Origin: Branchipolynoe longqiensis
Lineage: Eukaryota > Annelida > Polychaeta > Phyllodocida > Polynoidae
Length of the DNA stretch: 64,000 nucleotides
Reading direction: 5' to 3'
Assembly (NCBI GenBank): GCA_030323885.1
Contig: CM059193.1
Coordinates: 92,257,990-92,321,989 of the forward strand
Shown here: positions 45,446 to 56,663 of the stretch, piece by piece
Position numbering within the stretch: the stretch's first letter is position 1
How the letters are laid out: each line of letters begins with the position of its first letter
Translations under genes and position numbers: made by a program
The notes under the pieces: generated by a model
Databases searched by the model: none
Told to the model about the DNA's origin: nothing
What the model saw: the letters and a program-made list of their open reading frames with translations, nothing else

Positions 45446-47131
45446 GTCGCCTTTAGCTCATTCTCTTGTGCACAGATATCATAGAGATTTGGTACAAAAG
45501 GCTTTTGCTCACCGAAATATATATTTAATTCATATATACACATCTGTAATTTATAATTCATATATACACATATAATTCATATATACACATATTTACACAT
45601 GCAATACCTGTCGCCTTTTGCTCAGTTCCTTGTGCACAGATATCACAGAGATTTGGTACAGAAGGCCTTTGCTCAATTGCTCACACATAATCACACACTA
45701 TATACAAATAATACATATAAATAAATAAGTTCATCGGTCACTCCATATAGAAATTGCTCAGACTAAATTGCTCAACAAGCAGTAGAAGGTGAGCATTAGA
45801 GGGTGAGCAGTAGAAGGTCTAACACCAGGCAAGCCTTAGACCATCTACTGCTCAACATCTAATGCTCACCGTCTACTGCTAAAACTAAACATACACCGAA
45901 ATCAACAAATACACACTATATACAAATAATACACAAATTTACACAGATAATTTCATTGTTATTTCATCCATTCATACAATATTGACTGCTCAGAACCACT
46001 TCACTCCAAATATAATATTACTTCACATCAATTGCTCGACAAGCAGTAGAAGGTGAGCATTAGACGGTGAGCAGTAAAAGGTTTCAAACGAACCAGGAGT
46101 TAGACCATCTACTGCTCAACATCTAATGCTCACCGTCTACTGCTAAAACTAAACATACACCGAAATCAACAAATACACACTATATACAAATAATACACAA
46201 ATTTACACAGATAATTTCATTGTTATTTCATCCATTCATACAATATTGATTGCTCAGAACCACTTCACTCCATATAATATTACTTCACATCAATTGCTCG
46301 ACAAGCAGTAGAAGGTGAGCATTAGACGGTGAGCAGTAGAAGGTTTAAAACGCAACCATGAGTTAGACCATCTACTGCTCAACATCTAATGCTCACCGTC
46401 TACTGCTAACACTAAACATACACCAAAATCATATAATATTGCTCATAATCACTTCACTACATATAATAATGCTCAGGTCATTTGCTCGACAAGCAGTAGA
46501 AGGTGAGCATTAGACGGTGAGCAGTAGAAGGTTTAAAAGCACCCAGGAGTTAGACCATCTACTGCTCAACATCTAATGCTCACCGTCTACTGCTAAAACT
46601 AAACATACACCGAAATCATATAATATTGCTCTTAACCACTTCACTCCATATAATATTACTTCACATCATTTGCTCAACAAGCAGTAGAAGGTGAGCATTA
46701 GACGGTGAGCAGTAGAAGGTTTAAAAGCAACCAGGAGTTAGACCATCTACTGCTCATCATCTAATGCTCACCGTCTACTGCTAACAATACACGGAAATAC
46801 AACTTACCTCACATCAATTGCTCGACAAGCAGTAGAAGGTGAGCATTAGACGTTGAGCAGTAGAAGGTTTAAAAGCAACCAGCAATTAGACCATCTACTG
46901 CTCAACATCTAATGCTCACCGTCTACTGCTAAAACTAAACATACACCGAAATCAACAAATACACACTATATACAAATAATACACAAATTTACACACATAA
47001 TTTCATTGTTATTTCATTGTTATTTCATTGTTATTTCATCCATTCATACAATATTGCTCAGAACCACTTCACTCCATATAATAATGCTCAGGTCATTTGC
47101 TCGACAAGCAGTAGAACGTGAGCATAAGTTA
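45446..47131. repeat. Hairpin-forming satellite
   Basis: Seven units, the cores starting AGCAGTAGAAGGTGAGCATT at 45,778, 46,042, 46,303, 46,492, 46,680, 46,828 and 47,107. Each core is followed after a ~25-bp loop by its near reverse complement, ACCATCTACTGCTCAACATC through TAATGCTCACCGTCTACTGC, giving stems of about 40 bp. Linkers are AT-rich (ATACACCGAAATCA, CACTTCACTCCATATAAT) and vary, so spacing is 148-279 bp. The last unit is cut at 47,131 by the LTR of element B. The first 330 bp holds two copies of CCTGTCGCCTTT(T/A)GCTCA. Confidence 0.85.
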
Positions 47132-47457
47132 TGTAGTAGTCTGAACATGAGCTCTACTATCACGCGGTAGCAGCGGAGACTACGCCGCCACCAACGCAGT
47201 ACCATTGCACTGCGCTAGGTGGCGGCACGGGTAGCCACCGGTCAGACCCCAACTGGGCTGACCTCTACTGCGTGTGGCTGACCCACCCCCCCACACACAC
47301 CTATAGAGTCGATGTGGGATCTGGCGAGTCAGGGGGCGGGTCAGACAACTACTGACGCCGCGGAGAGCAGATGGTTCAATAAACCAAGGGTGAAGCGTAC
47401 ACTGAATTGAATCTTGGTGTTCTTCCGTGGGAGACTGCTAGAGTGAGAGTCATTACA
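47132..47457 (+). repeat. 5' LTR of element B
   Basis: Candidate LTR of 326 bp, TGTAGTAGTCTGAACATGAG to GAGTCATTACA, with AATAAA at 47,375 (TTCAATAAACC). It is followed directly by a primer-binding-site-like TGG. No second copy exists in the window, so the boundaries rest on TG...CA ends, the adjacent TGG and the interrupted satellite. Confidence 0.6.
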
Positions 47458-47458
47458 T

Positions 47459-47474
47459 TGGTGCCATGAGCCAG
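47459..47474 (+). other. Primer-binding site of element B
   Basis: TGGTGCCATGAGCCAG, one base after the LTR end. It differs from the sites of elements A and C, so another tRNA is used. Confidence 0.55.
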
Positions 47475-47553
47475 CTCGCCTTCTGCGTAAGGGGGTGAGT
47501 ATTGGACCTGGGCCATGGTCTCCGAAGGTAAGTTCTCTTCGTAATTAGTAATT

Positions 47554-50455
47554 ATGGAGGGGACGACGGCGGGTCAACTGCGCAGTGGGCGCCGGTACCA
47601 AAGTGATGGTACAGGGCGTTCCGACGCGGTGGGATCGTCGTTGAGCGTGGACGCTTCTGTGGTAAGTACACTGCATCACGCTCAATTTTCACCTGTGGGG
47701 GATGTTGATGTTGATACGTTCATTCCTAATGCAGGTGCCGGCGTCATAGGGGACCAGCACCAGGTGTCAGTGAGTGGGGGGGCTGTAGCCACTCCCGCGC
47801 CAGTGCCGCTGGTGTCGCCTAGAGGTGCTGAAGGCGTTGATAGCTAGCTATTGGACGCAGTTAGCACGACTGAGTGGCAGTCCGCCGCCAGGTATTGCGC
47901 CGTTGTTTACACCGGTGGCGATACGGGGTGGTGGGCGTGACACGCAGTTGGGCACTCGTTCTGGTAGTGGTGGCGCGGCGTTGAAGAATGCCTCACCATC
48001 AATAGCAGCGCGAAATGTTCTCTCAGTTGATGATAGTACTGGGGAGGGCATTACGGGGAGCGCGAGGAAGGTGGGCTTCGCTCTTGATGATATGCAGTCT
48101 CTGTCGATCAATATTGATTCGGGGGCGGGTGTACACGAGGGTAGCAGTTCGATCGTGTGTCGTGATGATTTAGGTCTGGGCGTACGCGGGAGTTCTGTGG
48201 GAGGAGTGCCGCTGGAGTATTCACCGTGGGGGAGTTCAGTTGTCCATTCTGTGGGGATGGGAGCTGAGCGTGATGGTCCCCGAGTTCCCTGTCGTAGGGA
48301 GATTTCCCCGGCTTTGGAGACAGGGCTCGTAGCCGATGACTCGTTAACGTTTACGTTGGAGCGTGATTTGGTTATGGGTCGTACGTTTTCGGGGTCGCAG
48401 TCGGAGGTGGAGCGTCAGGAATCGATGCGTATCCGCCGTCTGCGAGCTTGGAAGCGGATCCAGTTTGACCGGATGGCGGGGGAGAGACGGGCGTTGGATG
48501 ATTTAAGAGTCTCTAATGCTGTATCCTTCGCACACGATTTGGCAGAGCTAAACGCGGTTCGGCACATCTCCGCTGAGGAGGCAGAGTCTAATCGGGTGTT
48601 GGTGGAAGAGCAGCAAACTGCATTCACGAAACAGTCAGAGGGTTTGTCTATGCGTGAGGCGCTGAATGCTCAGTTGCAGGATGAGAACCAGAGCTGTGAA
48701 CGGTTGCTAGCTGCCGAGAGGTTTAGCATTGATTCTGCTCTGGAGAGCCTTGCAAGTGAGCGCACATCTTTTCATTCCGAGAAACTGGCGTTTCAGCGCG
48801 GTTTGGGGCTTGGGGAGAGTGGTGCGAGGGTTACTGAGTCTACGCGGTTAGATAACCGCGAGAGGCAGTATCCAGGGCATAGTGCACGCGCGGTTTCTGC
48901 GGGTCGCTCGCCGCGTTCGCCGGCGCCTTCTAAGGGGGGCGGCGGGGGAGGTGGGGGTCCCAGGGAGCCGGTGCCCTCCTCTGGGGATGGTAGCTCCAAG
49001 GGAGGGGGTGCTGGACAACATCGGAGGGGTGTTGTTCAGTATTCCGTATACGTGGGTAATACTCATGAGGAGGTGCGGAATGAGAGGATTCCTCATGAGG
49101 AGGTGCGGAATGAGAGGATTCCTGACCCGGTGGGTTTGGGTGGTGACGCGGTGCCTATTGCGTCGTTGCCTGGGCTGCCGGTGGGTTGTCAGTACTCAGT
49201 GGAAGAGATGTGGTTGTTCCGGAATCATCCTGCAATAATGGATGTGATTCGGGAGCCTGCTTCGATTGGGGGTGGGGCCGGATGGGAGTCGTGTAATCGG
49301 GATACGTTAGAACTGGATGAGAATGTTCTGAGGTATCCTGTGGCAGGTTCTGCACGTATTCCAATGTTGCGTCCTAAGCCATTTACAGGTATTAAGCAGG
49401 AATGGAATACTTGGTGGCAGGATTTTACTTTGGATATGCGGTCTAACATGTGGGATGAGAGGGTAGCTCTCATTCAGCTGTTAACTCTGTTGAGGAATGG
49501 GCCGGCGCAGGACTGCATGGACGCGTGGAGGCGCCATGGGTTGACGACGATGAGGGAATTGCTTCCTATCATCTCGTATAAGTTCCGTCCAGTGGACCCC
49601 ATGGCGCGCTGGTATCAGTGGAAGAAGCGCGTCCAAACTGCCCGTGATGGATCGTACCGTGCGTACGGTCTACAGCTGCAGGTAGATGGGCGGGAGGCTG
49701 CTAGAGATACTGGGATGAGTGAGCGTGCGATCGAGACTAAGATAGTCGAGCGTTTCGTATGCTCACTCATGGATCCGGGAGAGCAGCGTGCTGCCTATGA
49801 TCGGTGGCGGCCGGGTAAGTCATCTCTGGAGGAGATGTTTGAGGTAGTCGACGATTACTGGGCCAAGGCACTGCGTGCTGGGCGGTCGACTGCGGTGGAG
49901 GCTATTCGACTTTCAGATGAGTCGGATGGTGAGTTCGAGGTTGAGGTGGCTGCGTATAACGCGCCACGTGATCCTCGGCGTAATGGCGGCGGTGGTTTCT
50001 CTCGGGGGAGTTCTGGGGGGAGCTATCGTGGTGGTAATTCCTACCGGGGTTCGTCGGGTGGTGGCTATCGGGATGGTGGCAGTTTCCGGGCGGGCTCTGG
50101 GGGGGGTTATCAGTCGCCACCTATCACTAAAGCATTGGTCCAGGAGTGGATGCGTGAGGTGATGGGGTAGCAGAAATCTGCGACGCAGGTAGCAGCAGGT
50201 GGGGCTAGCTCATCTGGGTTATCTGCGCGCAGGCGCGTAGCTAAGAAAGATACGCGTGCTCGTGATCACAAGTGTGGTCGTTGTTTTGCTTTCGGTCATT
50301 GGCCTATACAATGTACTGGAGTAAGACAAACTCTCGAGGAGGCTGTGATAGCCGGTGATCGCGAGGGTAGGGACAACTCGGGTGTTGATCGGGCTAGGTT
50401 GGCACGTCTCCTTAAGGACAGGGACGCGAAGGCTAAGCCACATTTAAACGCCTAG
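47554..50455 (+). pseudogene. gag: gag of element B, with frame break and stop
   Basis: Begins at ATG 47,554 (MEGTTAGQLRSGRRY). A frame change near 47,830-47,847 passes to a 781-codon frame with a charged, probably coiled-coil stretch (~48,400-48,790), a glycine-rich run, and a capsid region (PMLRPKPFTGIKQEWNTW ... MDAWRRHGLTTMRELL ... GSYRAYGLQLQ). It then has Gly/Ser/Arg-rich repeats (GGSYRGGNSYRGSSGGGY). A TAG stop at 50,168-50,170 interrupts it. In the same frame downstream lies a perfect CCHC zinc knuckle, CGRCFAFGHWPIQC, ending at TAG 50,453-50,455. The stop could be decay or a readthrough site; TAG CAG AAA does not fit the CARYYA readthrough context. Confidence 0.7.
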
Positions 50456-50457
50456 GG

Positions 50458-53400
50458 TTGGACCGTTTGGGCTTAGGCTCAACCCAATTGGCAAGCCCGG
50501 ATACTGCCAAAACGGATGCGGGGTTAACTATCGAGGAAGCCGGTGTGCAGTCTGATGCTAGCGCGGGACCGCCGGTGATCGCCCCTGGTGATTCTATCCC
50601 AGTGGAGTCGGTATTGTGGGATGGCATGGAGCAGATAGCGCGGTGCGTTTCTGCTTTGGCTCCCGCACCTTTAGACGACTGTATGCAATTTATAATACAG
50701 CCTCAGGGGTGCGACCTATCTCACCCTTGTGGTAAGCGCCTATTCGTGGATTCCACTTTCTGGTCGTTGGACGGAAAACGGTGGTATGTGAGAGTGTGCG
50801 TTAGAGGGACTATCGGTGCAGTGTGAATTGCGTCGCGATAGTCAGACGGTGTCTGCGGTTGCGCAAGATATTCGCATTGCTCCGATGACCGGCTGTGATG
50901 TTAAAATATCAGCTGTAGGGGTCGACGTTGATCACCTGAGCCTATTTGAACCGATGGTCTCAGAATTGCATGAGCTGGGATTGGTAGGTCAGAATACGCT
51001 AGTGTGGAGTCCTGTTGGCTCAGTTGTACCTTTGTTTAATCCGACTCGGAATGCGGTTAGGTTACGGAAGGGTACGACTATCGGGTTATTGAGTGAGGCT
51101 ACTGACTTTGGTAATGTTCATTGTGAATGCGCTAAGGCGGGGTTGAGTAAACAATCCGGTGTAAACATTGCTCGCGGCAACGGGGTCGCTGAGTCAGCTG
51201 TTGCTGCAGTTGACCTAGTGGGCGGGGTTGGCGCGGGGCGGTGTTGTGCGGCCAGCTGTTCGCAGTTACCGGGTAATTGGAGCAGTGGTTGGCCCGAACT
51301 GCGTGTCGCGCGGGCGGCGCAGTTGGATTGTCCCTCTACTGTTGTGAGTAGTAGAGGGGAAGTGGGCGTTGCTGCGTTGGGGGAGGTAGCCGAGGCGGTT
51401 ACCTTTGGTACTACAGAGGAGTGTGTGGCACCGTCTGTTGTGTCTCGGTCCCTTGATGGGAGCTTGCCTGCCCATCTTATACCTTTGGCTATGGGGTGTG
51501 AGGTGGTTGATGAGTCTGATCGCTCTCGGGTGGTGGAATTTCTGGGTAGAAATATCCAGGTTTTCGCGGTGCCTGGTGAGACATTAGGCTGGACTGAGGT
51601 GGTGAAGCATGGCATAGATGTCGGTGAGTCTGCTGCTTTTAGGATTCCCTATCGGCGTTTCGTGCATTCTAAAAAAGAAGCACTGGAGACAGAGTTGCAT
51701 AAGCTGCTAGATAGTGGGGTGATTAGAAGTAGTGATTCACCGTGGAGTTCACCTGTCCATTTAGTCAAGAAAAAAGATGGTTCGATCCGTTTTTGCATTG
51801 ACTATAAAAAACTTAATACTGTGATGCGGAAAAATGCTTACCCGTTACCGCGCATAGATGAGTCGCTCGAGAGTTTAGGGGGGAATGAGTGGTTTTGCAC
51901 TCTGGATCTGCAATCTGGATATCATCAGGTAGCAATGGATCCGGGGGATATTGCTAAGACTGCGTTTAGTACTCACTTAGGCTTATTCGAGTGGAACGTG
52001 ATGCCGTTTGGGCTATGTAATGCTCCAGCGACGTTCGAAAAAATGATGACGGATATGCTGGCTGGTCTTCAGTGGAAGATCTGCTTAGTGTATTTGGATG
52101 ATATCATTGTCTTTGGTCGGACACTAACCGAATGTCAGGATCGGCTTCAAGCAGTGTTTGATCGTTTACGTTCCTATGGGCTGAGACTCAAGGCTTCAAA
52201 GTGTAGACTTTTTAGGCGTGAGACGCAGTACCTGGGGCATGTGGTTTCTGCGAAGGGGATTAAGGCAGACCCGGAAAAGCTCTCTGCAATTGTGGGGTGG
52301 CCCAGACCGGAGGATATGAAGGAAGTGAGATCATTCCTTGGGTTTGTGTGATATTATCGCGATTTCATTGCTGATTTTGCACGGTTGGCTGTTCCTCTGC
52401 AGGACTTTGTCGTTACCGCGAAAAAGATAAAATTTGTGTGGGGCGACGCTCAGGAGGCGGCATTTCTGGGCTTGAAACGTGCCTTTACTTGGACCCCAGT
52501 GCTGCGATATCCGCGGGCGGTGGGGCAGTTCATTCTGATGCGTCGGGGTTTGCAATCTCGGGCGTGTTGAGTCAGGTCCAGGATGGGGTAGAGGTCCCAT
52601 TGTCTTTTGCGAGTAATAAACTTAATAAAGCGCAGCGGAATTATTGCACAACGAAGCATGAGTTGATGGCTATCGTCGTGTATAGCAAGAAGTGGAAACA
52701 TTTCTTGATAAGGTCGGATTTTATTATCCGGACTGATCATCATTCTCTTCGTTGGTTGTTGAATTTCAAGGAGGCGGAGGGATGATGGGGCATTGGTTGG
52801 CCACTTTATCTGAATATGGTGTGACAAATGAGCATATTGTGTACAGAAAAGGGGTGGATCACATCAACGCAGATAGTCTGAGTAGAATCCCGGTGCGTAA
52901 GTGCGGCCGGGGTGATTGCACGGACTGTGGCGCGCATAATTGTCTACTGGCAGCAATTTCTGCGATGCGTCTGGCGGACATAGATGGTGATGAACTTTGG
53001 ACATTATCAGAGGTTCGCTTGGCGCAGCGCCAAGATCCCTCTCTACTGCGTGTGATCGAGTGGTTGGAGGTAGGCCGCTCGAAGCCTTTGCGTGACGAGC
53101 TGGCGGTGGAGAATTCAGAAACTCGTAAGATTATAAATCAATGGGATCTGCTGGAACTGCATGAGGGTGTGCTCTGCAGGTGGAAGGTAGTGGGTGAAGA
53201 CCTACGCAGTCGCCTGCAGATCATCGTGCCATTTGCATTGCGCAATGATGTGTTGTTGTTTTGTCATGGGCATTCTACAGCTACGCACTTTGGGCGTGTT
53301 CGCTCCACCAAGCGTTTAGCTTGGCGGTTCTATTGGCCTGGCATGACTTCTGATATTAGGCGGTGGGTACGCACTTGCCATAAATGTCAGGTGGTTAAGC

Positions 53401-54003
53401 CAGGTGAAGGGATTGCTAAGTTACCGTTGACTCAGGAATTGTCTGGGCATCGGTGGTGCCGTCTGGCGTGTGACTTTGTGTCCGGGTTTAAGACGACGTC
53501 TAGGGGGAATGTGGTGATGATGGTAGTCCAAGACTATTACACTAAGTACGTGCAAGTGTACCCCTTAAAAGATCACACTGCACCCACTGCAATGCAGGTG
53601 TTGGTGGATAACTGGGTTTTGATATTCGGTGCCCCAATGCGGATCCATTCGGATCAGGGACGGAAATTTGAGTCCACACTGTTCCAGTCCATGTTGCGCT
53701 TGCTGGGCGTTAAGAAAACGCGTACGAACACGTACTGTCCACAATCAGATGGTATGGTAGAGCGTTTTAATAAGACGCTGATATCTGCGTTGGCTTGTAC
53801 CGTGAATGACTTTCAGGATGATTGGGATTTACAGGTCAAGTTTGTGGCACACGCATATAACTGTACGGAGCACGCATCTACAGGTGTGACTCCGAACAGG
53901 TTACTATTTTGGGAGGAGCTCCGACTGGCAGCTGATCTGCATGTAAAATTGTCCGATTTGATACATGTGACCCGAGGTGAAATTACTATAATAAATTGCA
54001 AAC
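50458..54003 (+). pseudogene. pol: pol of element B, several breaks
   Basis: A poorly conserved N-terminal part (50,458-51,550, with a frame change near 50,816) where no DTG/DSG protease motif is visible. RT follows (FRIPYRRF, RFCIDYKKLN, FCTLDLQSGYHQV, LVYLDDIIVFG). A TGA at 52,349-52,351 lies where LGFxxYYR is expected. RNase H (DASGFAISGVL, IRTDHHSLRWLL) sits between frame changes near 52,530 and 52,780. Integrase has H-H-C-C (GHSTATHF ... CHKCQ) and D-D-E (ACDFVSGF, HSDQGRKFES, GMVERFNKT). The sequence stops matching after the integrase core at about 53,985; no GPY/F module or 3' LTR follows. Not functional as read. Confidence 0.8.
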
Positions 54004-54125
54004 TGTCTATATAATGATAAATGTTAAAATATAAAAACCCAAAGGCATATGGAGGATGTGTGAAATTGGTAAACTATTATTCATTGAGTATAGAATTTGT
54101 ATAATTGAATAGTCTTTGGAGGGAG
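54004..54125 (+). other. 3' terminal fragment of an element C-type copy, with polypurine tract
   Basis: AT-rich sequence ending CTTTGGAGGGAG directly before the LTR start TGTCAC. This is where a polypurine tract lies upstream of a 3' LTR, so the segment looks like the tail of a second C-type element fused to truncated element B. Confidence 0.5.
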
Positions 54126-54451
54126 TGTCACTTCCGAGCTTGGCTAAGAACAGTCTTTGGAAGAGTCACCTCACATGCCCCCTCCCCCCCCCACATGGTA
54201 TTGTTATGATCATTGACCACTGCATTGTATTCTAATTGGAGGATTAAGTCATGTGACCACTGCATTGTACTGTGATTGATGAATGGAATCATGTGACCAC
54301 GGCCATCTTGGATTCTGAGAAAACCTATATAAGCCAATAAATTGAAGAGTCTCATTCTCTTACTTTCACTCTAACCCTGTTTCCTTCATTACCTGTAGTG
54401 CTTTCATTTGACCTATTTACACCACCCACACCACCAGCCGGCACGTTTACA
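54126..54451 (+). repeat. LTR of element C
   Basis: 326 bp, TGTCACTTCCGAGCTTGG to CGGCACGTTTACA. Contains a TATA-like CTATATAAGCC at 54,326, AATAAA at 54,338 and two copies of GACCACTGCATTGTA. It is followed three bases later by a primer-binding site. Confidence 0.75.
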
Positions 54452-54454
54452 AAA

Positions 54455-54472
54455 TGGCGACCACGACTTGAG
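54455..54472 (+). other. Primer-binding site of element C
   Basis: TGGCGACCACGACTTGAG, complementary to a tRNA ending GTCGCCA, probably tRNA-Arg. Like the site of element A. Confidence 0.65.
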
Positions 54473-55340
54473 AAACTACCGAGATTTGGTTAGTACTGAC
54501 TATAGATAGTTTATTGAATAGTTTTGGTGTGTTTCGGTAGCATTTTCTTTTTATTTGTTGTATAATACTACACATTTATATTTCCTTATTTAATTGTTAG
54601 TTGACTGCTGTTAATTTGAATGCACATGGTGTGACTTGAACGCACGTGGTGTGACTTCAACGGACTTGTTATTTCATTTTTGACGTTAGGGCTAATACTA
54701 CAATTATATTTTAGAAACTATATTACATACGTAGTGTTTTTATTTCATTTAATTTGATATGCTATTTTAAATTTTAAATTTCTTGAGGTAGAGAGATTTA
54801 AGGACTGAGACATTGACTGCGACTGGTGGGTAGTTGGAGTGGATAGGTTGTTTTCTTCTATTTGATTCTCTATTCTTTTTACTTTTTGCAAGGATTAAAT
54901 TAAATTAAATTACTTTGTCAACGAATTTCTGACGAAAGTGTCTTTTCCTAAGGGTTACATTAGTCTTTGACGTTGATATTACTGTAATATTACTGTTTTA
55001 TCGCCTGTCTGAAGCCTCGTGTCGCCGCTAGAATTGTTTTCATTTTCGGACTACTTTCGGTAATTTTCTTTAACCTTGGAGTAAATTAGAGCGTATTAAT
55101 ACATACGAAGAGAGACTTTTCACTTTTCCACTACATTACAGGTAAATTCTATTGGTTGGATATAATTCTTTGACTCTATTTCTACCGCGCTTTACGCAAC
55201 ACACTAAATTTCCCATTGACCCGCTACAAGGAGGATTTCAATAGCGTGAAAAATATTTGACTTGTGGTAAGTTAATATTTTGTATTAATATATTGTATTT
55301 AAATACACTTGTACTATACAATACACACTACACATTCACA
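54473..55340 (+). other. 5' leader of element C
   Basis: AT-rich, no ORF of note. A paired GCACATGGTGTGACTTGAAC / GCACGTGGTGTGACTTCAAC repeat occurs at about 54,620-54,660. Confidence 0.5.
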
Positions 55341-56663
55341 ATGCCTGTGACACGGTTAAAAGAAGATTCTTTACGTGAACAATTTGGATTGTGGTTACAG
55401 AACCAAATAGATTTGAGAATTTTGAGTGAAGATTGTGATAAATTGGAAGCATGGACTAAGTTTATGGCAGATAGCATAGAAAACATAACTGAAAGAAATG
55501 AAGATAGGTTACTACAGGTTACTGAACGTGCTGAAGCTGATTATCAAAGAGAAGAACGTAGAGAAAAACGTGAGTTAGCTAGTCTAGAACATAAGAGTAG
55601 TGAAACCAAAATAAGAGCTCTAAAAGCATATGGAAAGTCTGTGCCTATGCTGGATGGTACTGACAGAGGTGCATTAAGAGAGTGGGTAGATCTTATTGAG
55701 AGGATTGGGGTTCTTGCTGACGTGTTGGACTTAGATATAATTCGGTTTGCACTTTCTAAAGCAACGGGCACACTGCATGAAGTGTTATTCACTGCTTTCA
55801 CAGCTAAAGGTGCTAGGTCATGGAATGATATTAAAGAAGAAATTGCTAGAACTTTGTTAACTGCTGATGAGAAAACTCACTTAAAAAGTATAGTAATGAC
55901 TATGGTACAGAATGAGGGTGAGACAGTGGCAGCATATTGCCAACGGTTTAAAACTGCTGCAAGTAAGGGATGGAAACTACCTTCTGCTACCTTGGGGACT
56001 GACACCTTTGAAATTTTGCTATCAAGGTTTCTTGATTCATTATTAGATGACAACACTATGTGGTACGTAGAAACCAATAGGCCTAAATCATTAGAGGAAG
56101 CTTTCACTCTTGCTATATTAAGTGATAGGTCTGTATTAAGACAGCAACGACGTGCTCAATCAAGACTAACAGATTTAAATATGACTAGTCAGGTAGATAG
56201 TCTAAATTTTAATTCTTCTAAATTGTCGAAAAGGGTTCCTGCTGAGAAAGTTCAGGCTACTTCAGTAGTAACAGAAGAGACTCAGGCTCTAAAGTCGCTC
56301 CAGAACGAGTTGAAATCACTAAGAAAGTGTGTAGAACGGTTAACTGTTCCTGAGAATAAATGTACACATGCAGAAATTCACGCGGTAAACGTTGCGCCAG
56401 CGTATGGTGGCAATTCTTATGCACCGGGCAGACGTCTTGAGTCGCCGCGCGTAAACATAGCGCCGAAGGGTCAATTGGCTAGTACATCTAAAAATAAACT
56501 CAGTTCAGTCGGAGAGCACACAGTAAAGTATGCGCTGTCAAAGCAACAGCGAGTAAGCAATGGCAAAGCGACGCCGACTGCTCACGCGCAGGCGTCGACG
56601 GCTAAATTAGAACACGTGTATCAACCACAGACACAGCGTGCTAGTCGTAATGCTTTGACTTGT

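Noticed and set aside
45778..47131. Possible CRISPR-like array of repeats and spacers
   Set aside because: Repeats are long hairpins with drifting AT-rich linkers, no unique spacers, in an animal genome with introns; it is satellite DNA.
47132..54003. Element B as a full-length retrotransposon
   Set aside because: No second copy of its LTR is present and the sequence after the integrase core changes to the tail of another family; it is truncated.
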